In this document: piece by piece, positions 33,125 to 42,951 of the stretch
How the letters are laid out: each line of letters opens with the position of its first letter
Numbering within the stretch: the first letter of the stretch is position 1
DNA from: Ensifer adhaerens
GTDB taxonomy: Bacteria; Pseudomonadota; Alphaproteobacteria; Rhizobiales; Rhizobiaceae
DNA: 64,000 nucleotides
Direction of reading: 5' to 3'
NCBI RefSeq assembly: GCF_028993555.1
Contig: NZ_CP118610.1
Location: 1,984,001 to 2,048,000, forward strand
Position numbers and translations under genes: made by a program
The notes under the pieces: generated by a model
The model's input: only the letters and a program-made list of their open reading frames with translations
Told to the model about the DNA's origin: nothing
Databases searched by the model: none

Positions 33125-33493
33125 ATGATCCGCAACACGATTAGCAGGTTGAAGACCATTTTCACCCCAGCACCGTCCGCAGCGAATATCTCGCCCAGGT
33201 TGCTTGAACTCGCGACCTCGGGGAACGTCGATGCCCAGGCAAAACTGGGCGAAATCTATTTCAACGATGGCGGCGAGGAACACTACGCTGCGTCGCTGCA
33301 CTGGAACCGGCAGGCCGCCCGCCAGGGACATCCGACCGCTCAGGCCCGTCTCGTCACCATCTATCAAAGGGGCCTCGGCGTCGATCGCGACACAAGGGAA
33401 GCATCGCGCTGGCTTCGCAGCATCGGGCAGCCCCGCCCTCGCGGTGAGCCCATCCGCGCCGTTTCCGGCAAGATCGCCAAACAGGAAGCTTAG
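33125..33493 (+). CDS. Sel1-repeat protein
   Basis: 122 residues. Two Sel1-like (TPR-type) repeats are visible: A-T-S-G-N-V-D-A-Q-A-K-L-G-E-I-Y and A-A-R-Q-G-H-P-T-A-Q-A-R-L-V-T-I-Y, spaced about 36 residues. Such short proteins act in protein-protein contacts. The ATG follows AGGTG closely; an AT-rich promoter region precedes it. Outside the phage block and reads the other way. Confidence 0.8.
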   Translation: MIRNTISRLKTIFTPAPSAANISPRLLELATSGNVDAQAKLGEIYFNDGGEEHYAASLHWNRQAARQGHPTAQARLVTIYQRGLGVDRDTREASRWLRSIGQPRPRGEPIRAVSGKIAKQEA

Positions 33494-33900
33494 CGCGCCG
33501 GCCGCGGTCTCGAAGCAGCGCAACGCCCCGTAGAGCCGCCAGACGGCCTTGCGCCAGGCACCGCTCGTCCCAAGCTGTCCCCGGAATCAAAAAGGCCGCT
33601 TCAATGAAGAAACGGCCAGCCTGTAATATCCTTAGCCCGCTTCCGGCCACTTGGCAAGCCCTCTCGCCTAAATTTGTTTCCGTTTTGTTCGTTTTTTTTG
33701 CCAGGCGTCCACATCGCTCGCCGCACGCTGATCGCGCGCCACGTCCGCCCGCTCTGTTTGGTGATATGATTGCGCCCGGCATGCGGCGCTGCCGGTGGCC
33801 AGCAATCTCCTCGACGAGCGACCGCTTGCCAGGGCGACGCGCCCGATGTCCGGATCGATGGTGCGGCGGCCAAAGGCCGTTCCCACGACGGGAGGATTTC
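33494..33900. other. Intergenic region
   Basis: No supported gene. A hairpin (GGCCG and CGGCC arms, 33594-33617) is followed by TTTTTG on the minus strand and may be a terminator or a decayed repeat. The final 60 bases contain the ribosome site GGGAGGA of the next gene. Confidence 0.35.
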
Positions 33901-34068
33901 ATGACCCTACGATATCTGATTGCCGTGACCGTCGCGGCGCTTGTCGCGCTCGTCGGCTGTACCACCGACCAGGCCAGCCGCAACACCGCCCCTGCCCCAA
34001 GCCAGGGAAACCAGGGCATGCAAGGCGCCCAGGGCATGAGCCAGGGCGGCGGAAGCTCCGGTTACTAA
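33901..34068 (+). CDS. Small Gly/Gln-rich lipoprotein
   Basis: 55 residues from an ATG with GGGAGGA ideally placed. The hydrophobic start T-L-R-Y-L-I-A-V-T-V-A-A-L-V-A-L-V-G-C contains the lipobox A-L-V-G-C. The mature part is Asn/Gln/Gly/Ser-rich (G-N-Q-G-M-Q-G-A-Q-G-M) with no fold expected. Similar tiny lipoproteins are common in rhizobia; function unknown. The frame is open farther upstream but without signal-like sequence. Confidence 0.7.
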   Translation: MTLRYLIAVTVAALVALVGCTTDQASRNTAPAPSQGNQGMQGAQGMSQGGGSSGY

Positions 34069-34409
34069 GCATCCCGCGCACGTGCGCAGCAGCCTTGCGA
34101 CAAAGACGTGCGACAGAACAAAAACGTGAGCGCGAATCCGAAAGATTGCGACACGGTTTGGCAGCGCCAGAAACGGCGACCCCTGAAAAGAGTAACGCCG
34201 CCCGCAGGTCGCGTATACCGCAGCCGCGGATGACAGGGCAAAGCACCGGCCAGGCGTGGTGCCTTCCGGGGCGGTTTGCCTCGCATCGGCGTTGGCGGAT
34301 TGAACTTCCGGCGCCGAAACGCGTTAGGTAACCATGACGCGCATTCTCGGTGCCGCGCCATTTGTTTGCGCGCATTCTGTGTTAAGCTTCCCCTCGGGAG
34401 GAAAATGCC
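34069..34409. other. Intergenic region
   Basis: No supported gene on either strand; the open frames have no ribosome sites or recognisable sequence. The AT-richer 34340-34400 part probably carries the promoter of the small gene at 34410. Confidence 0.35.
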
Positions 34410-34541
34410 ATGGAGAATTTCTTCGCACTCGCCGCCATCGTCGTCGGCTCTGCCATCCTGGGGCTTGCGCTCGCCTACGGCTTCCGCCGCAAGGACGCCC
34501 ACCGTCCTCCCGATCATGACGACGCCCGGTTGAAATTCTAG
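34410..34541 (+). CDS. Small membrane protein (43 residues)
   Basis: ATG at 34410 preceded by GGGAGGAAAA. Translation starts M-E-N-F-F-A, then one membrane helix (A-A-I-V-V-G-S-A-I-L-G-L-A-L-A-Y), a basic stop-transfer (F-R-R-K-D) and a short hydrophilic tail D-H-D-D-A-R-L-K-F. Good ribosome site, codon use and topology support it although it is short. Function unknown. Confidence 0.65.
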   Translation: MENFFALAAIVVGSAILGLALAYGFRRKDAHRPPDHDDARLKF

Positions 34542-34991
34542 AGCGTCACCATTCCCAGACGTTGGCCCACCCACTCGCGCTTCCTCTCGGCCGGTCGTTC
34601 GCGGCTGCCCGTATCACAACCGGCGCCGATGCGCGGGAGCGGCGGGGCCTTTGCAATTCCTGCGCGAATCGATGAGACAGGCCGCTGGCGTCCCGGCATC
34701 GCGAGCAGCACCACCCCCTGGGGAATGAGGAAAAATGTGACCGTCGCGTCCACGGTCAGGGTTTTGCGCCACAGCAGCCGGCGCGAGCGGCCGTGCCACA
34801 GGTTGGCGGTCCACACCTGGCCCAGCGAACCGCTTCCTGTTCCCGCGCTACCGCTTCGATGACTTGCCAGTCGAAATGCGTGTCGTGCGACTACCGGTCC
34901 GGGGCCGGAAAACCCTTCACAGGAAGCAGCCCTTCAGGAAAAGTCCGCCAGCTCTTGATGCCGGCGGACCAACGTTCCGGTGCGTTTCGCC
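34542..34991. other. Intergenic region
   Basis: No supported gene. A minus-strand frame at 34538-34816 contains a hydrophobic stretch but lacks a ribosome site and a recognisable domain, so it is not called. Confidence 0.35.
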
Positions 34992-35537
34992 TCAGTAATA
35001 GGGCGAATAGCACTGCTGGCGCGGGCCGCCATAGGGCTGGAACGAATTGTCCCAGGCGCGATATGAGCGATAGCGGGCATAGCACCAGTCCACATGACGC
35101 GGGTTCACGCCCGCATCCGCCCGGCGTGGCGGAGCGGCAATGGCACCGCCGATGACGACGCCGGTGCCGAAGGCTGCCAGCGGATACCACCAACCGTCAT
35201 TGTGGCGGCGATAGCCGTAGCGCTCGTAGCGATAGCCGCGGTAGCCGTTATGGTAGCCATAGCGATAGCCGCCGTCCCAACCCGGGCGCGGACGATAGCC
35301 GCCATGCCAGCCTGGCCGTGGGCGGTAGCCGCCGTCCCAACCGGGCCGCGGGCGATAGCCGCCATGCCACCCCGGCGGACGCCGGCGATAGTGGCCGCCG
35401 TTCCATTCCCGGTGCTGCACCAGTTCGACGTCGCTCTTCTGCACCCGCTCGATGGCAACAGCCGGCACGGCGTTCGCCGGCGTGATGCCCGAAAGAGCCG
35501 TAACCGCCGCCATGACGACGATGGCAATCTTCTTCAT
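34992..35537 (-). CDS. BA14K-family protein with Gly-Tyr-Arg-Pro repeats
   Basis: 181 residues from the ATG at 35537. A signal peptide ([15 protein letters not shown], cleavage after N-A) is followed by tandem R-P-R-P-G-W-(D/H)-G-G-Y repeats (four to five units, residues about 50-95), a Tyr/Arg-rich run, a hydrophobic segment ([15 protein letters not shown]) and the BA14K C-terminal motif [17 protein letters not shown]14K proteins are lectin-like immunoreactive proteins of Rhizobiales envelopes. Confidence 0.88.
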   Translation of the reverse strand: MKKIAIVVMAAVTALSGITPANAVPAVAIERVQKSDVELVQHREWNGGHYRRRPPGWHGGYRPRPGWDGGYRPRPGWHGGYRPRPGWDGGYRYGYHNGYRGYRYERYGYRRHNDGWWYPLAAFGTGVVIGGAIAAPPRRADAGVNPRHVDWCYARYRSYRAWDNSFQPYGGPRQQCYSPYY

Positions 35538-35654
35538 CTCATCACCTGTCCGTTTGGAAACAGGCGCCAGTTTCGCGGAAGGACGTGAACCCACAATGAA
35601 TGCGATATTTCTAAAACGAAATGCAACCCAGAGGCAGCATCCGGGGCCCATGTC

Positions 35655-36737
35655 TCAGGCGCGCGCGGCTCTCTCCCCACGCAGCGTGAGCGCATGCGCA
35701 ATCAGCGTTTCCACCGCCTGGCCATAGGTGATGCCGTCCGCCGCAAGTGCCTTGGCATACATGCTGATATTGGTGAAGCCGGGAATGGTATTGATCTCGT
35801 TGATGACGAGGCTTCCATCCGGCCGCAGGAAGAAATCGACGCGCGCCATGCCGGCGCAGGCCAGCGCCCGGAAGGCCCGCTCGGCCATCTCCCGCGCCTG
35901 CCCGCCAACCTCTTCGGCAAGATCCGCCGGCGCCTTCACGATGGCACCGCCGGCGTCGACATATTTGGCGTCGTAGCTGTAGAAGCCATGGCTTTCGGCG
36001 GGAATGATCTCGCCCGGCCGCGATACCGTGAGGCGGCCACTGGCGTCTTCCAGCACCGAGCATTCGATCTCCCGGGCCCGCACGAACTCTTCGATCAGCA
36101 CCTTGTCGTCGTGGCGAAACGCCTCGTCGAGCGCCACCGCAAGTCCTTTGAGGCTATCGACGCGGCTGACGCCGACGGACGAGCCCTGCCGCGCCGGTTT
36201 GACGAAGACCGGCAGCCCCAGCGTTTCCAGGATGGCTTCGCCGGAATAGGCGTCGTCCTGATGAAGCGCGATGGCACGGGCGACCGGCAGCCCCTCGGCC
36301 GCAAGCAGGCGCTTGGCAAGCACCTTGTCCATCGCCGCCGCCGAAGCCGCAACGCCGCAGCCGACATAGGCGACATCGGCGGTCTCGGCATAGCCCTGCA
36401 CCGTCCCGTCCTCGCCGAACGGCCCGTGCAGCACCGGAAAGATCAGGTCGACGGCCGGCAACAGCCCTTGCGTTCCATCGGCGGCAATGGTGACCGCCCG
36501 CCCCTTGCCGCCCGGGATCAGCGCCACCTGCGTTCCGATAGCCGGAATGGCCCGCGGCAGCTCGCCGTTTTCAAGCTCGAGCAACAGCCAACGCCCGTCC
36601 TTGGCAATGCCGATCGGCACGATCTCGTAGCGGCTGCGGTCGAGCGCGGCGACGACATTGCGCGCCGACATCAGCGAAACCTCGTGCTCTGCCGAGCGGC
36701 CGCCAAACAGAACGGCAATGCGCAACTTTCTCGTCAT
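35655..36737 (-). CDS. ddl: D-alanine-D-alanine ligase
   Basis: 360 residues from the ATG at 36737. ATP-grasp enzyme joining two D-alanines for peptidoglycan precursors in the cytosol. Visible marks: V-L-F-G-G-R-S-A-E-H-E-V-S at the N-terminus, V-L-H-G-P-F-G-E-D-G-T-V-Q-G near 105, V-K-P-A-R-Q-G-S-S-V-G-V near 180, and F-L-R-P-D-G-S-L-V-I-N-E-I-N-T-I-P-G-F at the metal site. The length and E-V-S start place it with the DdlA-type group. It lies apart from any mur/fts cluster, so it is probably an accessory copy. Confidence 0.95.
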   Translation of the reverse strand: MTRKLRIAVLFGGRSAEHEVSLMSARNVVAALDRSRYEIVPIGIAKDGRWLLLELENGELPRAIPAIGTQVALIPGGKGRAVTIAADGTQGLLPAVDLIFPVLHGPFGEDGTVQGYAETADVAYVGCGVAASAAAMDKVLAKRLLAAEGLPVARAIALHQDDAYSGEAILETLGLPVFVKPARQGSSVGVSRVDSLKGLAVALDEAFRHDDKVLIEEFVRAREIECSVLEDASGRLTVSRPGEIIPAESHGFYSYDAKYVDAGGAIVKAPADLAEEVGGQAREMAERAFRALACAGMARVDFFLRPDGSLVINEINTIPGFTNISMYAKALAADGITYGQAVETLIAHALTLRGERAARA

Positions 36738-36954
36738 GTGAACTCTCTCCAGAATCGCAAGCAAATGGAGATCGGAAGGAAGCGGCTGAAAATGGCAACA
36801 AGAGGTCAAGGACGCGCGCGATTGATCATCTTACGCTTCCTTCAACTTTTTGGTGCAAACTGAAGGAGAATTTGCCACGCGTGCTGCGCTGCTCGGCCGA
36901 TCTTCCTCCATTGACCGCACAAGCAGACGGCATGATGAAAACTGGGAGTACGGC

Positions 36955-37616
36955 ATGCCGGATACCGTCTGGGTCAGCAGCGTGATGAGCGATTACAGCA
37001 TCGGAAACAGGCAAGGCATTCGCGAAAAGTTCTATGGCGGCGACTGGGCGCCTCCGACCTTTCAGCTAGGCGTTGCCCCGCAGCACGTACTTCAGGCGCT
37101 CTTTCGCTACAACCGCGGCGAGACCCTCGAGCGAACCGATTTTCCCGAGGCAATGTATGTGTTTGCCGAAAACAACTGGAAACGGGTGGGCGAACTCTCT
37201 TGTGCCGGCCCCTTCTACGCGGTGAAGGGCAGACTGGCCGAGGTGCTGAAGAATTTCGATCTCGGCAAGGGAGGCTTGATCGAGTTTCCGATCTATGCGG
37301 CCGACAAGACCACCCGGCTTCCGGGCCCCTTTTATCTGCTCAACTTTGGCGCGGTAAAAGACAGTTTCGTGGCGAGCGAAAGTCGCAAGCTTCGTCCGCG
37401 CAGAACGATCGACAAGGACGGATACGAGTTGTGGGCGACATACGATCTCGAAGACGGCGATCTGGCGCTGACGGCAGCGGCTTTCGAAGGCGCCGACCTC
37501 TGGCACGAGCGCAAGGTTGGAACCGGCTTTTCATGAGCAGCCGGCTCCATGACGCCATCCTCGCGGCAAAGGTGAAGGTCAAGTTTCAGTTCGCGCAAGC
37601 ACGGATCGCCGGTTGA
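36955..37616 (+). pseudogene. Imm11/DUF1629-like immunity protein with C-terminal frameshift
   Basis: The ATG at 36955 has GGGAG eight bases ahead and opens a frame to a stop at 37536 (193 residues). Features such as F-P-E-A-M-Y-V-F, P-F-Y-L-L-N-F-G-A-V and D-L-W-H-E-R recall the DUF1629/Imm11 group, immunity proteins to contact-dependent toxins. These normally end with a helix of the type S-x-R-L-x-x-A-L; exactly this (M-S-S-R-L-H-D-A-I-L-A-A) continues in the next frame to a stop at 37614-37616. One missing T in the TTTT run near 37530 explains it. No toxin gene is next to it. Confidence 0.65.
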
Positions 37617-37795
37617 CGGAAACGCGCGCCTCGCCATCGGCAAATGACTGCCGTACGCGCCGCGCACCCATGGGTTCCTCCGCCTTCGACTGATTCCACT
37701 TGAAGCGGAATATGCCAGCGCCAAATGTCGCCATGGTTGCTGACTAAATGATGCGGTACTTGAGGCACGAGACGAGATTTCAGGGAGAACGACCG

Positions 37796-38377
37796 ATGGC
37801 CGAGATTCTGCTGTTCCACCACGCCCAGGGGCTGACACCGGGAATGTTTGCCTTCACCGACGAACTCCGCGCCGCCGGCCACACCGTGCACATGCCTGAT
37901 CTCTTCGAGGGGCAAACCTTCGCAAGCATCGCCGACGGCCTCGCTCATATCGAGACGGTCGGCTTCGAGGCGATGCGCGAGCGCGGCATTCGCCTCGCCG
38001 ATGCACTTCCCCAGGGCCTCGTCTATGCCGGCTTCTCCTTCGGCGTTCTGCCGGCACAGAAGCTCGCCCAGACCCGGCCCGGTGCCCGTGGCGCGCTTCT
38101 GTTTTATTCCTGCATCCCGATCAGCGGTGAGTGGTCCTTCGGTCCCTGGCCGGAGGGCGTGCCGGTTCAGATCCACGGCATGGACAACGACCCGATCTTC
38201 GTCGGCGAAGGCGACATCGACGCCGCCCGCGAGATCGTCGAGAAGGCCGATGATGCCGAGCTGTTTCTCTATCCCGGCGACCAGCACTATTTCGCCGACA
38301 GCTCGCTGCCGTCCTATGACGCGGCGGCAACGGCGCTGCTGACGAAACGGGTGCTCGCCTTCCTCGAGCGGGTCTGA
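37796..38377 (+). CDS. Dienelactone-hydrolase-family protein
   Basis: 193 residues from an ATG with CAGGGAG ahead. Alpha/beta hydrolase of the dienelactone hydrolase type: nucleophile elbow A-G-F-S-F-G-V with Ser where the classic enzyme has Cys, acid region M-D-N-D-P-I-F-V, and catalytic His G-D-Q-H-Y-F. Cytosolic; substrate unknown. It ends about 70 bases before the convergent arylsulfatase gene, with a hairpin in between. Confidence 0.9.
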   Translation: MAEILLFHHAQGLTPGMFAFTDELRAAGHTVHMPDLFEGQTFASIADGLAHIETVGFEAMRERGIRLADALPQGLVYAGFSFGVLPAQKLAQTRPGARGALLFYSCIPISGEWSFGPWPEGVPVQIHGMDNDPIFVGEGDIDAAREIVEKADDAELFLYPGDQHYFADSSLPSYDAAATALLTKRVLAFLERV

Positions 38378-38406
38378 CCGACGCCAGGACAAGCCCAAAG
38401 GTCGGA

Positions 38407-38433
38407 CGGCGCTGTCGTGATCAGACAGCGCCG
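38407..38433. terminator. Hairpin between convergent genes
   Basis: CGGCGCTGTC-GTGATCA-GACAGCGCCG has perfect 10-base arms and stands between the ends of the hydrolase and arylsulfatase genes. T-runs on either side are weak (CTCATTT on the plus strand). Confidence 0.6.
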
Positions 38434-38449
38434 CTCCTCATTTGCCGGA

Positions 38450-40102
38450 TCAGTTGCCGGTCGGCATCGAGAGACTGAAGCCGTCCTTGCTCAGCTCATC
38501 GCGCAGCCACTGGAACTGCTGGTATTTCGATATTTCGATCGGACCGGTGTAGGTCCCGCTTTGAAGCTTGCGCGGCGGATATTTGACGTAGGTGGTCATC
38601 AATTGCTTGATGGAGTCACTGATGGTCACCATCGTCCAGGTGCGCTCGGTGTAGTTGTTCATGAAGATGTCGTAGCGCTCCTGCGGGTCCTGCCAGAGGT
38701 CGAAGACTTGCGGGACCGTTGCGACGTACTTGTCCGGGCCCTTCCAGCCCAGATTGCTGTCGACGGCGAGACCGCCCGTCGGCTGTCCATTGTCACCACG
38801 CAGGTTGAACACCGCCTTGTAGTTGCCGACGCGGGCAGCGCCGGGAGACAGTTCATTCTCGGTGAAATAGAACCATGAGGTGCGTTCCGACTTGCCGGTT
38901 CCAAGCAGGATTGGCGACATGTCGAAGCTGTCGAAGATGATCGGTTGGCCCTCGCGGTCCTTGTCCGGCAGAGCAACGCCGGCAACCGAAGCAAATGTGG
39001 CCATCAGATCGAGGCCGCCGACGATGTCATGGTTCTTGGAGCCGGCCTTGATCTTGCCCGGCCAGACGGCGATGGCGGGAACGCGGTTGCCGCCCTCGCG
39101 CACCGTGCCCTTGGTGCCACGGAACGGCGTATAGCCGGCATCGGGATAGACGTCCTGCCAGGCGCCGTTGTCGGTCGTGTAGAAGACCAGCGTATTCTTG
39201 TCGAGGCCGGTCTCGCGCAGCTTGTCCATGATGCGGCCGATGCGGGTATCCAGTTCGACGATACTGTCGGCATATTTCGATTTCGACAGCGATTTATGCT
39301 CGAACTCCGGGGCCGGCATGTTCGGCTGGTGCACCTTCATGAAGTTGACGTCGATGAAGAACGGCTTGTCGGTTTTTGCCGCGTCGTCAAGAAACTCCAG
39401 AGCCGCCTTTTCGACGTAACTGTCGAAATAGGGGATGCCGACGACCCCAGCCGCGCCATTGACCGTGGGCGTGTCGACATACTGGCCATTGATCTTGAAG
39501 TCCTCGACTGCCGTTTCGCCGGCCTTACCGGAGAGCGAGCCCTTGGTTACCTTCTGGAACATGGCCCTGAGCTTCGGGTCCATATCCGGAAACCAGGTCG
39601 GATCGGCGTAGGTGTAGGCGTTGAGGTGGTAAAGGCCGCAATACTTCATGACGTCGAAGCCATGGGCGTTCGGCAAGGCGTAGTCCGCCTCGCCGAGATG
39701 CCATTTGCCGGTGAAATAGGTCTGGTACCCGCCGAGTTTCAAGACGGAGGCCAGCGTCCACTCGGCGGCCGGAAGACCGCCGCCTTCACCCTGGAATGCC
39801 ACCGTCGTCATGCCACTGCGGTTGGGAATGCGCCCGGTGATCATCGCGGCGCGACCGGGCGTGCAGCTCGGCTGGGCATAGAAATCGTAGAACAGCATGC
39901 CCTGTTCGGCCAGCTTGTCGATGTTGGGCGTCGGCATTCCCCGTCCTTCACCGCCGCCATAGGGGCCAAGGTCCCCATAGCCGGTGTCATCGGAAACGAT
40001 GAGAAGGATGTTGGGTTTTGGCGTCGCCTGCTGCGCATGCGCCGGGGCCGACAGGCCAGCGACAAGGCTCAGCCCTGCCACGCACGACGCCAGAAGTTTC
40101 AT
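38450..40102 (-). CDS. Exported arylsulfatase
   Basis: 550 residues from the ATG at 40102, with a signal peptide ending A-H-A-Q about residue 23, so periplasmic. Type I sulfatase with the formylglycine motif P-S-C-T-P-G-R-A-A-M-I-T-G (Cys80 oxidised to formylglycine), N-I-L-L-I-V-S-D-D-T-G-Y-G-D with the metal Asp pair, G-K-W-H-L-G and Y-T-T-D-N-G-A. It hydrolyses sulfate esters, probably for sulfur supply. No formylglycine-generating enzyme gene is nearby. The frame is open far upstream but without a better start. Confidence 0.93.
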   Translation of the reverse strand: MKLLASCVAGLSLVAGLSAPAHAQQATPKPNILLIVSDDTGYGDLGPYGGGEGRGMPTPNIDKLAEQGMLFYDFYAQPSCTPGRAAMITGRIPNRSGMTTVAFQGEGGGLPAAEWTLASVLKLGGYQTYFTGKWHLGEADYALPNAHGFDVMKYCGLYHLNAYTYADPTWFPDMDPKLRAMFQKVTKGSLSGKAGETAVEDFKINGQYVDTPTVNGAAGVVGIPYFDSYVEKAALEFLDDAAKTDKPFFIDVNFMKVHQPNMPAPEFEHKSLSKSKYADSIVELDTRIGRIMDKLRETGLDKNTLVFYTTDNGAWQDVYPDAGYTPFRGTKGTVREGGNRVPAIAVWPGKIKAGSKNHDIVGGLDLMATFASVAGVALPDKDREGQPIIFDSFDMSPILLGTGKSERTSWFYFTENELSPGAARVGNYKAVFNLRGDNGQPTGGLAVDSNLGWKGPDKYVATVPQVFDLWQDPQERYDIFMNNYTERTWTMVTISDSIKQLMTTYVKYPPRKLQSGTYTGPIEISKYQQFQWLRDELSKDGFSLSMPTGN

Positions 40103-40626
40103 CGGAAAAGTCCTCGACACGGTGCGTGACGAATTTGATCGATCAGGTTCCTTTATCACTGTCAGGTTCCTTCCTGCGACGAGCCGTCGCGCGAAAAAAA
40201 TTGATCTGAAAAGTATCGCGTCTCCATTGAGGTCCGACGCGCAAATCCATGCCTGAATGTTCAAACAGATCCCGGCTGCCGAAACGGCGAGATCACTACC
40301 AGGCGGCGATGGCGAAAAACCATTGTTACCTGCGCGGGAAATCTGCTCCTTTGACGCGTGAGCAATCAAGTACGTAACTGTAACGACAGCCGTAACGTAT
40401 CGCGCGCGCCGGCGGGCCCAGTGCGCGCACCAGGCCAAAAACTGGCGGAAGCGACCGTTCGCCTGGACCGCCAACGCCAATGAACACCGGCTTTCCCCTG
40501 AAGAAAATCCAGGCACTGGAAATCTGATACAAATACGCAATACTGAAGTAATCTGGGATTACCGCAAATCATTCGCGGAGTTTCAAAGAATATTACTGCA
40601 AGAATTGAACTTGTTTTGGAGTAACG
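40103..40626. other. Intergenic region between divergent genes
   Basis: No supported gene. It contains repeated GTAAC-type half sites (40371-40402) and an AT-rich stretch (40505-40620) that probably holds the promoter of the 40627 gene. The sulfatase promoter is expected near 40140-40200. Confidence 0.4.
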
Positions 40627-41577
40627 GTGCTTATATATTCGGACGAAAACCTTGAAGTCATCCATCGCCCGGGCTCATCCCCCTATCTGCTGGTGACCTT
40701 CAACGAGATGGAAATCCAGGCGAACGGCAGCCGCTATTGGGGCCAGCGCTTCTGCGAGAAGGCGGATCTCTCGGCGCTTGGCTTCATCAGCCGCCGCCCC
40801 AACTGGTTTCCGGCGGCAAGCGTGGTGAAGGCGGTCGAGGCGGCCGCGCCCATCCTCAAGGCTGCGCCCGAGCGCATCCTCTACGGCCACTCCCAGGGTG
40901 GTTATGCAGCCCTTCGCTACCGCCGGCGCTTCAACGCCACCACCGCGATCGCCTTCTGCCCGCAGGTCTCGATCGATCCCCGCTCCGTGCCCTACGACAA
41001 CCGCTTCCTCAGGCATTTTTCGCCCGAGCTGCACGCCAATATGGGGATCTCGCCCGACCAGGCCTCAGGCCGCGCCTTCATCTTCTACGATCCCTTCCAC
41101 GCGATCGACCGCCGCCACGCCGAGCGCATCGCCGCATTGCAGGCCGAAACCCATCTCGTGCCCGTGCATATGACCGGCCACGGCACCGTACGCGTCTTCA
41201 CCGGCACCGAGCGCGCCCTTTCCCTCATCGCGGCCTGCCGCAGCAACGATCGCGCCGGCCTCGGCGCCCTTGCCCGCGCCGCCCGCACGGATGCGCCGAT
41301 GCGCCCCTACCAGATCGCCGTTGCCGCCATGCCCCGCCACCCCGCCTGGGCCGACCGGATCAACGCCCGCTTTGGCGAGCGTTTCGCGCCGATGGAGCGG
41401 GTCAACTTTCTCTACCACCGCGCCAACCGCCACATCGGCGACGGCGATATCCTGGCCGCCCGCGACCTGCTCGAAGCCGCCCTGTCGCTACTTCCCGGCG
41501 ATCCCGCCATCAAGCATCGCCTCAAGGAGCTCGACGCCCGCATCCTTCGCGAACGCAAGGTTGCGAGCGCGTCCTGA
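40627..41577 (+). CDS. Alpha/beta-hydrolase-like protein with TPR-like C-terminus
   Basis: 316 residues from a GTG with GGAG five bases ahead. The first 200 residues have hydrolase-like elements: R-I-L-Y-G-H-S-Q-G-G-Y-A-A-L (nucleophile elbow G-H-S-Q-G) and M-T-G-H-G-T as possible His. The last 60 residues (L-A-A-R-D-L-L-E-A-A-L-S-L-L-P-G-D) look like a tetratricopeptide unit. Similar proteins occur in rhizobia beside polysaccharide genes. Substrate unknown. Convergent with the histidine kinase gene, nine bases apart. Confidence 0.8.
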   Translation: MLIYSDENLEVIHRPGSSPYLLVTFNEMEIQANGSRYWGQRFCEKADLSALGFISRRPNWFPAASVVKAVEAAAPILKAAPERILYGHSQGGYAALRYRRRFNATTAIAFCPQVSIDPRSVPYDNRFLRHFSPELHANMGISPDQASGRAFIFYDPFHAIDRRHAERIAALQAETHLVPVHMTGHGTVRVFTGTERALSLIAACRSNDRAGLGALARAARTDAPMRPYQIAVAAMPRHPAWADRINARFGERFAPMERVNFLYHRANRHIGDGDILAARDLLEAALSLLPGDPAIKHRLKELDARILRERKVASAS

Positions 41578-41586
41578 GGCGCAGCG

Positions 41587-42951
41587 TCAAGACGCGCGCG
41601 TCTCTTCCAGCGGCAGAACCACCTCGGCCGTGACTCCTGGCCGGTTGTCGCGGATGCTGACGTCGCCTGAATGCAGGTCGGCGATTGCGCGAACGAGGCT
41701 TAAGCCCAGACCGCTTCCCGCCGTCGTCCTGCTCTTGTCGAGCCGATAGAGCCGGCGGAACACCTTTTCCCGCTCGCCGGCGGGAATGCCGGGGCCGTCG
41801 TCGCTCACGGCCACCACGGCCTTTTCGCCCTGTCGGGCGAGCGAGATCGAGATTGCAGCGCCGGGCGGACAATGGCGGATGGCGTTTTCGACGAGGTTGA
41901 CGAACATCTGCGTCAGCAGTTCCCGGTCGCCGCGGATCGTCAGCGCCGGTGCCGTGTCGATCGATGCGGTGAGCACATGGCCGCTGTCCTCGGCAACGTC
42001 GCCGTAGATTTCAGCGACCGAGGCAACGACATCGCTGAGGTCGATATCCTGAAAGCGGGTCCGGCGCGCGCCCGCCTCGATCTGCGAAATCCTGAGCAGC
42101 GCTTCGAATGTTTCGTTGATCTGGTTGGCCTCGGCACGGGCGTCCGAAAGCGCCTCGCTCACGGGCTCGCCGCGTTCGTCGCCGGCGATAGCCGTCTCGA
42201 TCTGCATCTTCAGCCGGTTCAGCGGCGTCTTGAGTTCGTGGGCGATGTCGGAACTCACCTGCCGCATCGTCTCCATCAGCGCCGACAGCCGGTCGAGCGC
42301 CTCGTTGATCTGGCCGGAGACGGCGTCGATGTCGTCGCCGTTACCTCTGAGCGGCACGCGTGTGCCGAAGGCGCCGTGGGAGACTGCCGCCATCGCGCCT
42401 GCGATGCCGTCCAGCCGCCGTTGCGCCTTTCGTGCCAGTAGCGCACCGCCGAAAATCGCCCCGGCCATGGCGACCAGGGTTGCCCAAAGGAAGCTCAGGA
42501 ACGCGATATGTTCGAGCCTGTCCGTCGCCGCAAAGCTGCGCCCGACGATCAGCCGATTGTTCCCGACCATGCCCGAAAACGTGCGATAGCCGGTACCGCC
42601 GTGCAAACCCAGCGCCTCGGGCCTTACGGTCGAAAAGCCGTCCGGCAGCGGTGCCGTCGAGACATCGCCGGCGATCTGCCGGCCGTCCCCGCCGATGACG
42701 CAGAAGACCCATTCACGCGCCCGGTTCACGCGCGAATAGGCGTCGACCATCGCGATCAGGTCCTCCAGATCGTCGGTGGAGGCGATCACCGCATGCAGTT
42801 CCGTCACCGAATTGTCGAGCGACTGTTGAAGCTCCTGCCGCAGGAACTGATAGGTGCCGAAGCCGGCCGCAACGAAGGTGAGGAAGAACACGAGCCCGAA
42901 CGTCACCGCCAGACGAAACGGGGTGGAGCGCCACAGGCTAGCCGGGTGCAT
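41587..42951 (-). CDS. Sensor histidine kinase
   Basis: 454 residues from the ATG at 42951. Two membrane helices (about 11-30 and 175-195) bracket a periplasmic sensor domain; a HAMP region follows, then the H-box S-S-D-I-A-H-E-L-K-T-P-L-N-R with His238, N-box N-L-V-E-N-A-I-R-H, and G-box D-D-G-P-G-I-P and G-S-G-L-G-L-S. It phosphorylates the response regulator whose gene it overlaps by 14 bases. Signal unknown; a secreted small protein and a COG4705 membrane protein are divergent from this pair and could be its targets. Confidence 0.93.
   Translation of the reverse strand: MHPASLWRSTPFRLAVTFGLVFFLTFVAAGFGTYQFLRQELQQSLDNSVTELHAVIASTDDLEDLIAMVDAYSRVNRAREWVFCVIGGDGRQIAGDVSTAPLPDGFSTVRPEALGLHGGTGYRTFSGMVGNNRLIVGRSFAATDRLEHIAFLSFLWATLVAMAGAIFGGALLARKAQRRLDGIAGAMAAVSHGAFGTRVPLRGNGDDIDAVSGQINEALDRLSALMETMRQVSSDIAHELKTPLNRLKMQIETAIAGDERGEPVSEALSDARAEANQINETFEALLRISQIEAGARRTRFQDIDLSDVVASVAEIYGDVAEDSGHVLTASIDTAPALTIRGDRELLTQMFVNLVENAIRHCPPGAAISISLARQGEKAVVAVSDDGPGIPAGEREKVFRRLYRLDKSRTTAGSGLGLSLVRAIADLHSGDVSIRDNRPGVTAEVVLPLEETRAS

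Noticed and set aside
34538..34816. Minus-strand frame of 92 codons with a hydrophobic patch
   Set aside because: No ribosome site, no domain, uncertain start.
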